A stretch of 34,262 nucleotides of DNA from Candidatus Alloenteromonas pullistercoris. GTDB lineage: Bacteria; Bacillota_I; Bacilli_A; RFN20; CAG-826. The notes under the pieces were generated by a model. It did not search any database. It was not told where the DNA came from and saw nothing but the letters and a program-made list of their open reading frames with translations. Below, in pieces: positions 7,986-15,737 of this stretch (position 1 is the stretch's first letter; every line of letters starts with the position of its first letter). The position numbers and the translations under genes were made by a program. Where the stretch lies: positions 1 through 34,262 of the forward strand of contig JADINA010000034.1 in NCBI GenBank assembly GCA_017694295.1, in the 5' to 3' direction.

Positions 7986-8513
7986 ATGGATCCCCTCGTT
8001 AAGCGGCTCGACTCATACATGGCCGAGTTCCAAAAGGGGAACCTCGATTCCTTCGCCTCGTTCTACGAACTCACCCATCGGAAGATCTACTACATCTCCT
8101 ATGGCTTATTGGGCCAAAAGGAGGATGCCGAGGACGTTTGCCAGATGACTTACGCCCAATGCATCGAGAAGATCGCCTCCTACATGTTGGGCACCAACCC
8201 CCTTTCCTTCCTCGCGACCATCGCCAGGAATTATTGCTACACCCTCCTTCGCGGGCGCGACGATGCCCTCGAATACGAGGATGGGCTCCATGAAACGGGG
8301 GCGAGCTATGACCGATATGGGGATGAGGATGGGATGGCCAGGCTCCTTTCCCCCTTATCGGAGGCGGAAAGGGAAATCGTCATCCTCCATGTCCTCGATG
8401 AGCTGAAGTTCGCCGAAATCGCCAAGATAACCGGGAAGAAGCTCTCTAGCGTCTTGGTCGCCTACCACCGAGCCATTAAGAAAATGAAGAGAAAGGAGGA
8501 CAACCGCTTATGA
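7986..8513 (+). CDS. ECF-family RNA polymerase sigma factor
   Basis: This 175-residue protein has only regions 2 and 4. Region 2 spans about 18-90, with GQKEDAEDVCQMTYAQCI as the region 2.1-2.2 core-binding helix and FLATIARNYCYTLLR as 2.4. Region 4 spans about 120-170, with LSEAEREIVILHVLDELKFA and a helix-turn-helix ending VAYHRAIKKMKRK. ATG 7986 is chosen because AGGTGAGGA ends 5 bases upstream; a GTG at 7974 would overlap that site. It overlaps the next gene by four bases (ATGA), so it is coupled to its putative anti-sigma factor. It likely recognises the TGTAAT-N17-CGTTTR promoters found here, including its own. Confidence 0.9.
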   Translation: MDPLVKRLDSYMAEFQKGNLDSFASFYELTHRKIYYISYGLLGQKEDAEDVCQMTYAQCIEKIASYMLGTNPLSFLATIARNYCYTLLRGRDDALEYEDGLHETGASYDRYGDEDGMARLLSPLSEAEREIVILHVLDELKFAEIAKITGKKLSSVLVAYHRAIKKMKRKEDNRL

Positions 8514-9541
8514 GGAAAGACATCAAGGCCAAGCTCCGCCAAGAAGCCGCCTCGCTCAACGTCCCTTTCACTTTGGAAGAGACAAAGAAGCGGTTGCCCG
8601 ACGCCATAGAAGTGGTGGAGCATCCTAAAAGAAAGAGGAAGGCCGTTTGGGCTCTCCCCCTTCTTTCCGGGTCGGCCGCCGTCATCGCCTTATCGGTGGG
8701 GCTTGGGGTTGGGCTCAATAGGCCATCAACTCCCGAGGGTTCCAGCTCCGTTACCTTGCCCGCCATCCCCTATTCGCTTAATGAGAAAGAGCTAAGCTCC
8801 TTCGGATTCCAAGCCCTTTCGGCCGTCTCGATGTACGATGGGTCCTCGACCTCGACCCTTGCTAGGCGGGGAAGGCTCATCAGCCAAAGCGAAGCCGAGG
8901 CAATCGCCTATGAAGTGGCGGAGTACATGGACATGGTTTCCTCTTTCGCCAACCGGGATGGGTTCAGCTTCGTTTACGACGACGATTCTGGGTTTGAGAT
9001 ATTCTTTGGCAGCCAAGTCGTTTACGACCTAGATTTCGCCGAAACCGATTTGGGCAACGGCAACTATTCCTACGAAGGCACCATCTCCTCCGCCGAAACG
9101 GGGGTTAGCTATCGTCTATACGGGGAGAAGGAAGCTGAGGTCGACGGGGACGAGACGAAGGAAGAAATCGAGGTCGTCATCTACGAGGAGGGCCATTCCG
9201 ATCAAAGGATCGTCTCCACCCAGGAGATGGAGAAGGAGGGCGATGAGCTCGAGTCAAGCTTCTCCTATAAGTTCTATTCTGGTGAAAGAATGGTCAAAAC
9301 CGTCGAATACGAAGCCGAGATCGAGGGAAGGGAAAGCGAGACCGAGCTCAAGATATCCGAATCTGGAATCGAGACCAGCGTCTCCTTCACCTATTTCGCC
9401 GGGAACGACACCCACTTCGAATGCGAATTCGAGAAGGAGGGCGATAGGGCGGAAGTCGAGGCCAATATGCAAATCCGCCGCCTTGAAGACGGGCGTTACG
9501 AATTCCGCTTCGAGGAGGGCGGGATCACCGTCACCATATAA
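8510..9541 (+). CDS. Putative anti-sigma factor with one TM helix and acidic extracellular domain
   Basis: This 343-residue protein is coupled to the sigma gene by an ATGA overlap. A charged N-terminal segment of about 45 residues (cytoplasmic by the positive-inside rule: KRKRK at 40-44) is followed by one TM helix at about 46-68, a Ser-rich linker and a large Glu/Asp-rich beta-type outer domain. No HxxxCxxC zinc motif is present, so it is not a ZAS-type anti-sigma factor. The outer domain resembles the lipoprotein encoded next (shared patterns: LRRG- or ARRG-like linker, EYRLY or SYRLY, ETE-rich strands). Function is inferred from position and topology, which are the common arrangement for ECF partners. 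Confidence 0.65.
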   Translation: MRKDIKAKLRQEAASLNVPFTLEETKKRLPDAIEVVEHPKRKRKAVWALPLLSGSAAVIALSVGLGVGLNRPSTPEGSSSVTLPAIPYSLNEKELSSFGFQALSAVSMYDGSSTSTLARRGRLISQSEAEAIAYEVAEYMDMVSSFANRDGFSFVYDDDSGFEIFFGSQVVYDLDFAETDLGNGNYSYEGTISSAETGVSYRLYGEKEAEVDGDETKEEIEVVIYEEGHSDQRIVSTQEMEKEGDELESSFSYKFYSGERMVKTVEYEAEIEGRESETELKISESGIETSVSFTYFAGNDTHFECEFEKEGDRAEVEANMQIRRLEDGRYEFRFEEGGITVTI

Positions 9542-9636
9542 ATACCTATATAGGGAAAAGATTATTCGGTTAGGAGCTTACCTGGCCGATTTTTTTGTCC
9601 TCAATCGCGAAAATGACGGCAACGTGAAAATTTTTT

Positions 9637-9665
9637 TGTAATAAAGAAATGCCTATATGCGTTTG
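9637..9665 (+). promoter_or_regulatory. ECF-type promoter driving the lipoprotein gene
   Basis: TGTAAT (9637-9642), a 17-base spacer and CGTTTG (9660-9665) match the sigma-operon promoter at 7941-7969. Flanking bases also agree: a T-run before TGTAAT, AAA after it, and GTAGG just after the -10. Transcription should start near 9672. Confidence 0.65.
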
Positions 9666-9727
9666 GTAGGCGTAAGGCAGGAAAAAGCCTTGCAAAAAGA
9701 TCAAATGAAATGAAAGGAAAAACGACA

Positions 9728-10657
9728 ATGAAAAAACTTAGCACCTTGCTTCTCGCCCTCCCCCTCGCGGCCCTCGCTGGCTGCTCCTCCTCCGGATCTG
9801 GCGGGTCCGACCTCTTCCCCGGCGGCGGGGATGGAAACGGGGCTGACGCCGCCTCCGATTCGACCATCCTCATGAGCCAAGCCGTCATGGGCATAGACTT
9901 GCTCGGAAGCGGCTCCCCCTCCACGACCCCCTTAAGAAGGGGCAAAGCCGCCAAAAACGTCCAAGTCACCGACGAGGCAACTCTCGCGAACGAGATCCTT
10001 GACTACATCGAGGACTTCGATTCGATCCTCGGCTATGAGCCGGGGCAAATCGAGCAGCTCACATCCGACGATGCCGACTACGAATACCTTCTCTCCCTCA
10101 ACCTCGAAGGTGAGGAATACCGCCTCTACTTCAACAAAGTCGCGAGCCACATCGAAGTCGATGACGACGACGATTGGGAAAAGGAAACCGAGGAGACCTA
10201 CATCTTCTCCGGACTCGCTTATAAAGGGGAAACCACCTATGACTTCCGCGGCTCCTACACCATCGAGACCGAGGGAAGGGAGACCGAGTCGGAGGTCGAG
10301 TTCACCTTCCTCACCGATAGGGCAAACTACGTCACCTTCACCCAGGAGAAGGAAGACGAGGAAAACGAGTATGAGCTTGAGCTTGTGCAAAACGGCCGCA
10401 CCGTCCTCGAGAAGGAATTCGAAATCGAGGTTGGCCGCTACGGCACGGTCGAGGTGAGCTTCGAGATCGAGCAAGGCGGCCGCGAACGGGAAATCGAGAT
10501 CATCAAGATCGAACGCGATGGGGCCATTACCTACCTAATCGAGATCGACGAGAGGGACGAAACCTACGCCAAGGCGGAGATCGTCGATAGGGACGGGGTC
10601 AGCACGATCGTCTTGACCTTCGTTAACGGCGGCACCTACGAACGGGCGTTAGCCTAA
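9728..10657 (+). CDS. Secreted lipoprotein, paralogous to the anti-sigma outer domain
   Basis: From ATG 9728 this is a 309-residue lipoprotein. It has a KK start, a hydrophobic core and lipobox LAGC with the lipidated cysteine at residue 19, followed by a Gly/Ser linker. An in-frame ATG at 9710 would spoil the signal peptide and lacks a ribosome binding site, while AAAGGAA lies about 9 bases before 9728. The mature domain is very acidic, with repeating beta-strand patterns (SYTIETEGRETESEVEFTF) that resemble the extracellular half of the upstream putative anti-sigma factor. It has its own ECF-type promoter and a terminator. It may act as a sensor, a decoy for the anti-sigma domain, or an effector of the response. 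No known family was recognised. Confidence 0.75.
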   Translation: MKKLSTLLLALPLAALAGCSSSGSGGSDLFPGGGDGNGADAASDSTILMSQAVMGIDLLGSGSPSTTPLRRGKAAKNVQVTDEATLANEILDYIEDFDSILGYEPGQIEQLTSDDADYEYLLSLNLEGEEYRLYFNKVASHIEVDDDDDWEKETEETYIFSGLAYKGETTYDFRGSYTIETEGRETESEVEFTFLTDRANYVTFTQEKEDEENEYELELVQNGRTVLEKEFEIEVGRYGTVEVSFEIEQGGREREIEIIKIERDGAITYLIEIDERDETYAKAEIVDRDGVSTIVLTFVNGGTYERALA

Positions 10658-10677
10658 AATATCCGCAAAAGAAGGAG

Positions 10678-10712
10678 AATCCCCGCATTTGCCGGGGATT
10701 TTCTTTGTTTTG
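10678..10712 (+). terminator. Rho-independent terminator after lipoprotein gene
   Basis: AATCCCCG (10678-10685) pairs with CGGGGATT (10693-10700) around a 7-nt loop, followed by a T-rich tail. Confidence 0.9.
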
Positions 10713-10886
10713 TCTTCCTTTGCAAGCTCAAATACCGACCAACATGCTCGCAAAAAGTCGTTTAATTTCAATAATCTCTGCTTCAATTGCTCCTGATTTG
10801 CCTAAGCTTTTGCCTTGTTCGCGGTTGCTTGGTGAGCGCTTATTTTTCTGCTCCAAAATTCCCTAGCTCGATGTGTAAAAAACTTC

Positions 10887-10915
10887 TTGTTTCTTGTAGG
10901 AGGCTAGTCTATATT
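10887..10915 (+). promoter_or_regulatory. Promoter of the tRNA cluster
   Basis: TTGTTT (10887-10892), a 17-base spacer and TATATT (10910-10915) lie about 25 bases before tRNA-Ile. The 10713-10886 interval before it holds nothing recognisable. Confidence 0.65.
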
Positions 10916-10939
10916 ATTAGAGCGCTTTCGGGCGCCTGT

Positions 10940-11016
10940 GGGCCTTTAGCTCAGTTGGTTAGAGCGTGCGCTTGATAAGCGCAAGGTCGATGGTTCGAGC
11001 CCATTAAGGCCCACCA
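10940..11016 (+). tRNA. tRNA-Ile (GAU)
   Basis: Acceptor GGGCCTT (10940-10946) pairs with AAGGCCC (11006-11012), followed by discriminator A and an encoded CCA. The anticodon loop TTGATAA (10972-10978) has GAT at 10974-10976. The T-loop TTCGAGC is present. Confidence 0.97.
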
Positions 11017-11030
11017 CAGGGTTTATAAAA

Positions 11031-11060
11031 AGCCCCGCCGAGAAAGCGGGGCATTTTGTT
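11031..11060 (+). terminator. Terminator-like hairpin between tRNA-Ile and tRNA-Val
   Basis: GCCCCGC (11032-11038) pairs with GCGGGGC (11046-11052), followed by ATTTTGTTT directly abutting tRNA-Val. It may attenuate read-through or serve as a processing signal. Confidence 0.7.
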
Positions 11061-11061
11061 T

Positions 11062-11136
11062 GGGTGCTTAGCTCAGTGGGAGAGCGCTTCCTTCACACGG
11101 AAGAGGTCACAGGTTCGAAACCTGTAGCACCCACCA
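11062..11136 (+). tRNA. tRNA-Val (CAC)
   Basis: Acceptor GGGTGCT (11062-11068) pairs with AGCACCC (11126-11132), followed by A and an encoded CCA. The anticodon stem CTTCC/GGAAG encloses TTCACAC, giving CAC, which reads GUG codons. Confidence 0.96.
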
Positions 11137-11142
11137 ACCGAC

Positions 11143-11218
11143 GCCGCAGTAGCTCAATCGGCAGAGCAACTGCTTTGTAATCAGTAGGTTGTCGGTTCGA
11201 TTCCGGCCTGCGGCACCA
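11143..11218 (+). tRNA. tRNA-Thr (UGU)
   Basis: Acceptor GCCGCAG (11143-11149) pairs with CTGCGGC (11208-11214), followed by A and an encoded CCA. The anticodon loop TTTGTAA gives TGT. The last pair of the anticodon stem (31-39) is a C-T mismatch; the rest of the cloverleaf is regular. Confidence 0.95.
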
Positions 11219-11228
11219 TATGCAGACT

Positions 11229-11262
11229 ACAGTCCTGATACATTCGGGGCTGTTTTTATTTC
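11229..11262 (+). terminator. Terminator of the tRNA cluster
   Basis: ACAGTCC (11229-11235) pairs with GGGCTGT (11247-11253, one G-U), followed by TTTTATTT. Confidence 0.8.
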
Positions 11263-11287
11263 TAACGTCTTTGTGTTTCAACAAATA

Positions 11288-11316
11288 TTGATTAATAATC
11301 ACCAACAAAGTATAAT
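11288..11316 (+). promoter_or_regulatory. Sigma-A promoter for the RhuM-XRE pair
   Basis: TTGATT (11288-11293), a 17-base spacer and a consensus TATAAT (11311-11316) lie 27 bases before the RhuM-family start. Confidence 0.8.
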
Positions 11317-11342
11317 TTTAGTAGAGCAAGGAGGCGCGAATC

Positions 11343-12335
11343 ATGCCTGACAAAAATGACATTTTAATTTACAACACGCCTAATGGGAATTCTAACGTCG
11401 AAGTCTATTTATTTGACGAGGATATTTGGATGACCCAAGCTGCGCTCGCTGATCTTTTTCAAACCTCGAGAAACAACATTACAATGCATATCCAAAACAT
11501 CTATAAGGAAGGCGAGCTTATGGAGGAGGCAACCAGTAAGCCTGACTTACTAGTTCGAAATGAAGGCTCAAGGACGGTTAAAAGGACCATCAAGCTCTAT
11601 AATCTCAAAATGATTATTGCCATCGGAATTCGCGCGAAGAGCTCTGCTGCAACCTCGTTTAGAATTTGGGCGAACAACGTTCTTAGGGAATACATGGTGA
11701 AAGGATTCGCCATGGATGACAGGCGTTTGGAAGATCCTGAGCGATTCGGCAAAGATTACTTTGACGAGCTCTATTTGAGAATCCGCGCGATTCGGGCCTC
11801 CGAGAAGAGGTTCTATCAAAAGGTGCTCGACATCTATTCAACTAGCGTCGATTACAACGCCAACGACGAACAGACCATCAGCTTCTTCAAAACGGTACAG
11901 AACAAGCTCAATTTCGCGATTTCCGGTGAGACCGCGGCGGAGATCGTTTATCATCGGGCCGATGCCGAAAAAGACAACATGGGTTTGACTTCGTGGAGTG
12001 GTGAACATGTCCAAAAGTCGGACGTGACAATCGCGAAGAATTACTTGTCTAAAGAGGAAATCGATTCCTTGAACCAAATCGTAAACATGTACCTCGACCA
12101 TGCCGAGAGAATGGCAAAGAGCGCCATTCCAATGCATATGAGCGATTGGGCGAGCGCCCTCGACGAATTTCTGCGGTTCGAAAGGGCGGATATCTTGACG
12201 GGTTCTGGCAAGATTTCACACGCCCTTGCGGTACAGAAAGCCCATAAGGAATACGAGAAATTTGATAATGCCCGGAAGCTCAGGATGGGACACGAGCTGG
12301 ATAGCAAACTGCTGGACGTCCTGAAAAAGAAATAG
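11343..12335 (+). CDS. RhuM-family protein
   Basis: This 330-residue protein is a full-length member of the RhuM family, named after a Salmonella pathogenicity-island protein. The N-terminal signature is clear: VEVYLFDEDIWMTQAALADL with a helix-turn-helix-like FQTSRNNITMHIQNIYKEGE, then YNLKMIIAIGIRAKSSAATSFRIWAN. The C-terminal helices (about 150-330) match family length. The biochemical role is unresolved; members are frequent on mobile islands and near restriction-modification genes. A GGAGG site is 8 bases upstream. It directly follows a tRNA cluster and is more AT-rich than the housekeeping genes, which suggests acquisition. The next gene, an XRE protein, starts 4 bases after its stop. 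Confidence 0.88.
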   Translation: MPDKNDILIYNTPNGNSNVEVYLFDEDIWMTQAALADLFQTSRNNITMHIQNIYKEGELMEEATSKPDLLVRNEGSRTVKRTIKLYNLKMIIAIGIRAKSSAATSFRIWANNVLREYMVKGFAMDDRRLEDPERFGKDYFDELYLRIRAIRASEKRFYQKVLDIYSTSVDYNANDEQTISFFKTVQNKLNFAISGETAAEIVYHRADAEKDNMGLTSWSGEHVQKSDVTIAKNYLSKEEIDSLNQIVNMYLDHAERMAKSAIPMHMSDWASALDEFLRFERADILTGSGKISHALAVQKAHKEYEKFDNARKLRMGHELDSKLLDVLKKK

Positions 12336-12339
12336 TTTT

Positions 12340-12948
12340 ATGGGTAGAGTTATTGTTGGCCTGGCGATAAGGAAGAGAAGGAAGGAACTCGGCCTTTCGC
12401 AATCCGAGTTGGCCTCGAGGCTTGGGTATAAGGACCATTCAACGCTAGCTAAGGTCGAAACGGGGGTGAACGACATCACCGTCGATACGCTTTTCAAATA
12501 CGCCGAGGCGCTTGGCCTCAGTGCAACCGACCTTCTCAGTTATAGTTTGGATGAGGCCAAAAGCATCTATCACCTTGGCTTTGATTGCCTCCCGACATTA
12601 CCGAATATCCATGACTGCAAAGTTGAAAGAATCACAGTCGGCAAGGATTCCCTTCTCCTTGTCTTCGAAAAGGATATCGCCCGCCATGACTCGGTTCGTT
12701 CCCACCACCCGAGAGCGGATTCGCTGAAAATCGAATACCACCTAATCGGTGAGCCCGAATTTTATGTAGAAAAACATGGGAAGATGGTCCCCCTTCTCGG
12801 CAAAGCGCTTGAGGCTTTTTCCAAGGAAGGCCTCATATACCTTTGCGAGTACGTTGGGTATAAATCGGCCATAATCAAGCTATGCGGGGCCGGTCTCGCC
12901 ATATTGAATCTCACCGTGGACCAGATTAATTACCGTTGGACCGAATAA
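12340..12948 (+). CDS. XRE-family DNA-binding protein with unknown C-terminal domain
   Basis: This 202-residue protein has an HTH at about residues 5-65 (IRKRRKELGLSQSELASRLG, then HSTLAKVETGVNDITVDTL). Residues 75-202 form a second domain that was not recognised. No clear ribosome binding site precedes the ATG, but it sits 4 bases after the RhuM stop, so re-initiation is likely. It may regulate the pair: a 26-bp direct repeat containing a perfect palindrome lies just downstream at 12995-13062. Confidence 0.8.
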   Translation: MGRVIVGLAIRKRRKELGLSQSELASRLGYKDHSTLAKVETGVNDITVDTLFKYAEALGLSATDLLSYSLDEAKSIYHLGFDCLPTLPNIHDCKVERITVGKDSLLLVFEKDIARHDSVRSHHPRADSLKIEYHLIGEPEFYVEKHGKMVPLLGKALEAFSKEGLIYLCEYVGYKSAIIKLCGAGLAILNLTVDQINYRWTE

Positions 12949-12994
12949 TCGATAGGCGGACGTTTGTTATGTTTCGACTCCCCCATCTCCTCTG

Positions 12995-13062
12995 AAATGT
13001 ATCAATGTTGTAGTGCAACCCCTTGCAAAAAGGGCTAAATGTATCAATATTGATGCGCAACC
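12995..13062. repeat. Two 26-bp direct repeats, 42-bp period
   Basis: Copies at 12995-13020 and 13037-13062 share AAATGTATCAAT, TTG, G and GCAACC, and differ at only a few positions. The second contains the perfect 12-bp palindrome ATCAATATTGAT (13043-13054). They look like paired protein-binding sites or residual recombination sites. Confidence 0.7.
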
Positions 13063-13075
13063 ACATATTAAAGGC

Positions 13076-13119
13076 AATGGCTTGATAAGCTTAGGAATGG
13101 CTGCTCAAGCCATTTTTAT
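13076..13119 (+). terminator. Possible terminator after the RhuM-XRE unit
   Basis: AATGGCTTG (13076-13084) pairs perfectly with CAAGCCATT (13106-13114), followed by TTATT. The 21-nt loop is long. Confidence 0.6.
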
Positions 13120-13484
13120 TAACCCAGATAAAGTCGTTAACCGTTTCGGGTTTTAAAACCCACTCCAGGTTTCGGCAATGGGTTAGTAAAAAACGTTATT
13201 TGCAATCCTGCGCTTGGATTATTGGCGATTGGATCTAAGACTTCGCGCGTATATTTTGGGAAGGCCTCGCTTTGTCATAGTTAGGAATTGTTTGCCTATT
13301 CGCTGGTTTCCATTTAGTTCTCGTGGTTGCGGCTAGGCTGGTTTTTGCTAAATCTCATTTCCATGATTGGAAATAAAGATGGATTGATTAATGGATTATC
13401 CATTGGACCAACCGCTTGGAAAGCCGCATAATTTTTCCACTAAAAAGCCAATAAGACCAAGACTTCAGTTTGCAAGTAAATAGC
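13120..13484. other. Gene-free AT-rich stretch with palindromes
   Basis: No gene is seen. Perfect palindromes occur at 13148-13161 (GGGTTTTAAAACCC) and 13390-13404 (AATGGATTATCCATT). The sequence may be control DNA of the flanking accessory genes or debris from past integrations. Confidence 0.5.
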
Positions 13485-13535
13485 CGTTTAAGGGGACTGT
13501 TTTTTAATTTTTCTCAAAAACACTACCCTTAAACG
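13485..13535. repeat. Long inverted repeat upstream of the AAA ATPase
   Basis: The arms 13485-13504 and 13516-13535 are complementary at 18 of 20 positions with an 11-nt loop. The outer ten pairs (CGTTTAAGGG with CCCTTAAACG) are perfect. A TGATATAAA extended -10 follows at 13544-13552, so the hairpin lies upstream of the likely transcript and could be an operator or a bidirectional terminator. Confidence 0.7.
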
Positions 13536-13574
13536 CGATTTAATGATATAAAACCATTGGACGGAAACAAACTT

Positions 13575-14801
13575 ATGGAGAATATGATTTATCCTAGGGA
13601 AAAGTACTTGTCGAAAATCAGGCCATTTTACGATAGCGATGTCGTAAAGGTTATTACGGGCATTAGAAGGTCTGGCAAAACATCGATTTTGAAAGCCATT
13701 ATCAGCGAATTGGAGTCAAGGAAGCTGTCTGACAGAATCATTTATTTGCCCTTGGATAAAAAGGGATACAAGAATATCGTTACCCCAACACAACTGGAAA
13801 ACAAAATAGAAGAACAGATTCATGACTCAGGCAGATATTATCTATTTATCGATGAGGTCCAAAATGTCAAAGGTTTTGAAAAAGTGGTGCTTCAATACGA
13901 AGAAGAAGGCTACTCGGTTTTTTTAACCGGTTCAAATTCATATCTTTTAAGCGATGAAATTTCGACTAAATTGACCGGAAGATATGTTGCTTTCGAAACA
14001 TATCCATTGGATTTTCGCGAATATCTTGAAATGAAAAAATTCTTCAGCAAGACAATCAAGAATAATGTTTACGAAGAATTTAACTCCTATATCATGGAAG
14101 GCGGTTTTCCAAAGGCTTTGGAGTTTGACGATTTTAGCGCCAAACAACTATATACAAGCCAGATAATCGCCGAAATATTCAATAAAGACGTCAAAACCAG
14201 AAACAGGATTTCCAATCTAGCCCTTTTTGAGAGGGTTCAGTCATACATCATCAACAATTACGCTTCTCCCTTTTCCCTAAAGAGCTTTCACGATTCGCTA
14301 ACTAAAGCCGGCATTAAAGCAAAGATCGCAACGATCAAGAACTACATTGAGGTTTTAAAGAAAGCCAAAATCATATATGAATGCGATAGATTCGATTTGA
14401 AATCCAAAAGGTCATTGCTGAGAGAACAAAAGTATTACCTAGCAGATTTGGCGTTGTATTTTTCAACTAACGTCAATAACAAATTGAACTATGGCCACTC
14501 ATTGGAAAACATTGTTTATCTTTATTTGGTTAGCAACGGATACCAAGTAAGCGTAGGGAAAATCGGCAATTTCGAATGCGATTTTATCGTAAGAAAGCAA
14601 AATGGCGATTATGCCTATATCCAAGTCGCATATACGATGACGGGAAACGAGGAAACCAAGGAAAGGGAATATAGGCCATTTAGGGAAATAAGAGATGGCT
14701 ATCCCCGATATATCGTTTCCCTTGATCTGCTTAGAGATCAGCAAGAAGGGGTTCGCCACATAAATGCAATCGATTTATTCCTTGGGAAGGAAGCCATTTG
14801 A
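13575..14801 (+). CDS. AAA-family ATPase with DUF4143 domain
   Basis: This 408-residue protein is of the common AAA_14/DUF4143 type. Walker A is in VITGIRRSGKTSIL, Walker B is YYLFIDEVQ, and sensor LTGSNSYLLS is followed by TGRYVAFETYPLDFREYLE, the best-conserved block of the family. The C-terminal DUF4143 half ends in a nuclease-like pattern, NFECDFIVRK then AYIQVAYTM. Family members are widespread in gut bacteria, often single genes in accessory DNA, with unknown targets. ATG 13575 is chosen; an ATG three codons later is preceded by GGAG and is also possible, and a TTG lies at 13557. The DNA is clearly more AT-rich than the flanking core genes. Confidence 0.85.
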   Translation: MENMIYPREKYLSKIRPFYDSDVVKVITGIRRSGKTSILKAIISELESRKLSDRIIYLPLDKKGYKNIVTPTQLENKIEEQIHDSGRYYLFIDEVQNVKGFEKVVLQYEEEGYSVFLTGSNSYLLSDEISTKLTGRYVAFETYPLDFREYLEMKKFFSKTIKNNVYEEFNSYIMEGGFPKALEFDDFSAKQLYTSQIIAEIFNKDVKTRNRISNLALFERVQSYIINNYASPFSLKSFHDSLTKAGIKAKIATIKNYIEVLKKAKIIYECDRFDLKSKRSLLREQKYYLADLALYFSTNVNNKLNYGHSLENIVYLYLVSNGYQVSVGKIGNFECDFIVRKQNGDYAYIQVAYTMTGNEETKEREYRPFREIRDGYPRYIVSLDLLRDQQEGVRHINAIDLFLGKEAI

Positions 14802-14913
14802 CATTGGGAGAGGGAATTCACACGTTGGGGAAGCGTTGGCCTAATCTTCTTGACGGCGCGTCTGCGTTTCAAAGTCTTTTGCTTCCGTTGCCGAGAAGGG
14901 GGGGGTATGAAAA

Positions 14914-15150
14914 ATGGACGAGAAATTTAACTTTATATTGAGCATCGTGCTTATACCGCAGACGGTTGGTCTTATTGTGAATAATGAAGGGCTTGACGAT
15001 ATTTCCGCCATGAATGAATTTTATAACTCTCAGACCTACGAAATGCTTGCTAAAGAGGAAACAAAGATGTGGCATTTCAGCCCTATGACCATTTATTCAA
15101 TGTGGAAACACGAAAAAGAGACGGGACAACTTGTATTTCCGGAGGAATGA
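14914..15150 (+). CDS. Small conserved-looking protein upstream of DUF3791
   Basis: This 78-residue acidic protein has a G-rich ribosome binding site (14898-14905) and ends three bases before the next gene. A hydrophobic opening (FILSIVLIPQTVGLIV) is followed by a helical region and a C-terminal WKHEKETGQLVFPEE. From memory of similar loci, short proteins of this kind sit directly before DUF3791 genes, often with a DUF3990 gene, as toxin-antitoxin-like sets. No family name is assigned with certainty. Confidence 0.7.
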   Translation: MDEKFNFILSIVLIPQTVGLIVNNEGLDDISAMNEFYNSQTYEMLAKEETKMWHFSPMTIYSMWKHEKETGQLVFPEE

Positions 15151-15153
15151 GTC

Positions 15154-15360
15154 ATGAGCAAGGAATTGCCGTTTATGGTGCTTTGCGTTGAAGAATACAA
15201 AAACCAAAAAGGACTTACGGGCAAGGAAGTTATGACCTTGTTCAACAAGTATTCGGTTTGCGAATATATCCGGGACTTTTATGAGGTGTTGCATACTACG
15301 GGAGCAAGATATATCGTCAACGATATCGATCTTTATATTAAGTCTCGTCAAACTGCATAA
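15154..15360 (+). CDS. DUF3791 domain protein
   Basis: This 68-residue protein matches the DUF3791 pattern along its length: FMVLCVEEYKNQKGLTGKEV, then LFNKYSVCEYIRDFYEVLHT, then YIVNDIDLYI. GGAGGA lies 7 bases before the ATG and the upstream small gene ends 3 bases earlier, so the two are cotranslated. Such proteins are usually part of small operons with a DUF3990 protein. No such partner follows here; the next 377 bases are non-coding. Confidence 0.75.
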   Translation: MSKELPFMVLCVEEYKNQKGLTGKEVMTLFNKYSVCEYIRDFYEVLHTTGARYIVNDIDLYIKSRQTA

Positions 15361-15737
15361 AGCAAAATCGAATATAACAGTTCAATTAACCGCGGGGCCA
15401 CGGACGAATGTTGTGTAAGCGAAAACCTGTCCGCCAACGTCCACTGGGCTACCGCGGAAGGGCTAGATTCCCAAGATGTAGCCTTCTAATCCTTGCATTT
15501 GCTTAGGAAAGAGAAAGCCGCATTGCTAAAGACGACGCGAAGGGCTTCATTGGGAAAGCCCCGTTCCTGGTGGCGAGATACTAAAATGCGGGACGGATAA
15601 GGATTTCCGCGTTGCCGCGTAGGGCGTCCTCCTGGGCTCCGCCGGGGAATGCAAAGACGGGCGCCCCTGGCCTAGGAACGGATGCTACGGGAGGAGCCTC
15701 CTGACGGCGGTTTGCGAGATGGCCGTCGGGATCCAAT
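15361..15737. other. GC-rich non-coding block with many hairpins
   Basis: No supported gene. Hairpins include GGCTAC...GTAGCC enclosing GGAA...TTCC (about 15449-15485), GGGCTT...AAGCCC (near 15541-15562) and GACGGC...GCCGTC (near 15702-15726). Composition differs from the AT-rich genes just upstream. It could be a structured RNA, a decayed intron or insertion element, or the scar that removed a DUF3791 partner gene. Confidence 0.4.

Noticed and set aside
9243-10474. Long open frames antisense or in other frames across the acidic sigma-associated genes
   Set aside because: They arise from the GAG/GAC-rich codon bias of the real genes and lack starts with ribosome binding sites.
11093-11308. 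71-codon minus-strand frame reading RRPESNRQPTDYKAVALPIE
   Set aside because: It is the well-known false frame produced by antisense reading of tRNA genes (here tRNA-Val and tRNA-Thr).
15637-15647. 11-mer CTCCGCCGGGG shared with 32304-32314, both near a CCTAGGA
   Set aside because: The flanks do not align further; too short to claim a repeated element.
15361-15737. tmRNA or RNase P RNA
   Set aside because: No tRNA-like 3' end with TTCGA and CCA, and none of the conserved RNase P core sequences on either strand.
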